Assembly: GCA_030652315.1 (NCBI GenBank)
Contig: JAUSAX010000056.1
Span: forward strand, 1 to 42,789
Source of the DNA: Afipia sp.
Lineage (GTDB): Bacteria; Pseudomonadota; Alphaproteobacteria; Rhizobiales; Xanthobacteraceae
Length of the DNA stretch: 42,789 nucleotides
Direction of reading: 5' to 3'
Shown: in pieces, positions 42,103 through 42,789 of the stretch
How the letters are laid out: each line of letters begins with the position of its first letter
Position numbering within the stretch: position 1 is the first letter of the stretch
Notes under the pieces: generated by a model
The model's database searches: none
What the model saw: only the letters and a program-made list of their open reading frames with translations
Told to the model about the DNA's origin: nothing
Translations under genes and position numbers: made by a program

Positions 42103-42789
42103 TTACGCGATCTTCGCCTGAAGCTCGCCCTTGGCGTAACGCTGCGCCATCTGGGCGGTGGTCAGCACCTTCTTGATCTTGCTGGCCTGGCCTGCGGTGT
42201 TGAACTCCTGCAGGCGCTGCTTGCAGAGCTTGGTCATCGCTTCCATCGCGGGCTTCAGATACTTGCGCGGATCGAATTCGCTCGGATGTTCGGTCAGGAT
42301 CTTGCGGATCTGGCCGGTCATCGCCATCCGGTTGTCCGTATCGATGTTGATCTTGCGCACGCCGTGCTTGATGCCGCGCTGGATCTCGGAGACCGGCACC
42401 CCCCAGGTCGGCTTCATCTGGCCGCCGAACTTGTTGATGATGTCCTGCAGATCCTGCGGCACCGACGACGAGCCGTGCATGACGAGATGCGTGTTCGGCA
42501 ACTTGCGGTGAATTTCCTCTATCACGTTCATGGCGAGAATGTCGCCGTCCGGCTTGCGGGTGAACTTGTAGGCGCCGTGCGAGGTGCCCATCGCGATCGC
42601 CAGTGCGTCGACCTGGGTTTCCTTGACGAACTTCACGGCCTCGTCGGGATTGGTCAGCAACTGATCGTGCGACAGCTTGCCCTCAAAACCGTGACCATCT
42701 TCCTTCTCGCCTTCGCCGCTTTCCAGCGAGCCGAGCACACCGAGTTCGCCTTCCACCGAAATGCCGCCGAGATGCGCCATGTCGGTGAC
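42103..42789 (-). CDS. fba: Class II fructose-bisphosphate aldolase, partial
   Basis: The frame runs from the stop at 42103 to the window edge without a start, giving 228 C-terminal residues of an enzyme usually about 350-370 long. Visible parts are [54 protein letters not shown] and [20 protein letters not shown]. They carry the zinc and phosphate-binding residues of the class II family. The long form with [14 protein letters not shown] is that of the Calvin-cycle-type CbbA/Fba branch. It splits fructose-1,6-bisphosphate in glycolysis and works in reverse in gluconeogenesis or carbon fixation. The 5' end and promoter lie outside the window. Confidence 0.92.
   Translation of the reverse strand, partial: VTDMAHLGGISVEGELGVLGSLESGEGEKEDGHGFEGKLSHDQLLTNPDEAVKFVKETQVDALAIAMGTSHGAYKFTRKPDGDILAMNVIEEIHRKLPNTHLVMHGSSSVPQDLQDIINKFGGQMKPTWGVPVSEIQRGIKHGVRKINIDTDNRMAMTGQIRKILTEHPSEFDPRKYLKPAMEAMTKLCKQRLQEFNTAGQASKIKKVLTTAQMAQRYAKGELQAKIA

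Noticed and set aside
1..42789. tRNA, rRNA or CRISPR loci
   Set aside because: No cloverleaf with a TTCGA-type T-loop, no rRNA core segment and no regularly spaced identical repeats were found by eye.

Overview
The window looks like chromosome of an alphaproteobacterium in the Bradyrhizobium / Rhodopseudomonas / Nitrobacter / Afipia group (Nitrobacteraceae). This rests on moderately high GC, on gene families such as DUF992, DUF2092, DUF1127 and short HdeA-like proteins, and on two kinds of palindromic intergenic repeat that I associate with this group. No RNA gene, CRISPR array or replication origin was seen.

Left part (1 to about 10.4 kb) is accessory and partly decayed. It holds two IS3-family transposase remnants, an MgtC/DUF4010 membrane protein, an NnrS haem-copper membrane protein, and a small catabolic module: an aldehyde dehydrogenase and an orphan TctC/Bug solute-binding protein in one operon, a divergent LysR regulator with a palindromic operator candidate between them, and a convergent quinone oxidoreductase. 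The module is bracketed on both sides by autotransporter beta-barrel debris and by copies of a roughly 90-bp palindromic repeat. A third copy of the repeat lies at 14.5 kb.

Middle part (10.4 to 28.7 kb) is about the cell envelope. An AraC regulator is followed by exported proteins: DUF1254/DUF1214, an HdeA-like protein and a class A acid phosphatase. Next comes an OmpR/histidine kinase pair divergent from a complete tripartite RND pump (adaptor, HME-like permease, outer-membrane lipoprotein channel). Two tandem direct-repeat boxes between them look like response-regulator sites. After porin and AraC debris comes a run of five exported proteins (DUF2092, two tiny proteins, DUF992, a second HdeA-like protein). 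The two HdeA-like proteins are about 70% identical in the mature part. An alpha/beta hydrolase and a proline/glutamine-rich membrane-anchored protein close this part.

Right part (28.9 kb to the end) reads like stable housekeeping chromosome. It contains a methyltransferase divergent from a BTAD/TolB/TPR regulator, a GcvA-like LysR with a palindrome in front of a DUF1127 gene, a GNAT acetyltransferase, a thiolase and a second GNAT. A TolQ/MotA-like and OmpA/MotB-like pair follows, then a DUF1295 membrane protein, an inositol monophosphatase, a Sel1-repeat protein with a degenerate ThiE-like protein, and the 3' part of a class II fructose-bisphosphate aldolase. Two long inverted repeats typical of the group sit between genes here.

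The most interesting leads are the shared palindromic repeat around the catabolic module, the paired HdeA-like exported clusters flanking a two-component-controlled RND pump, the ThiE homologue that lacks the usual active-site motifs, and the stator-like pair.
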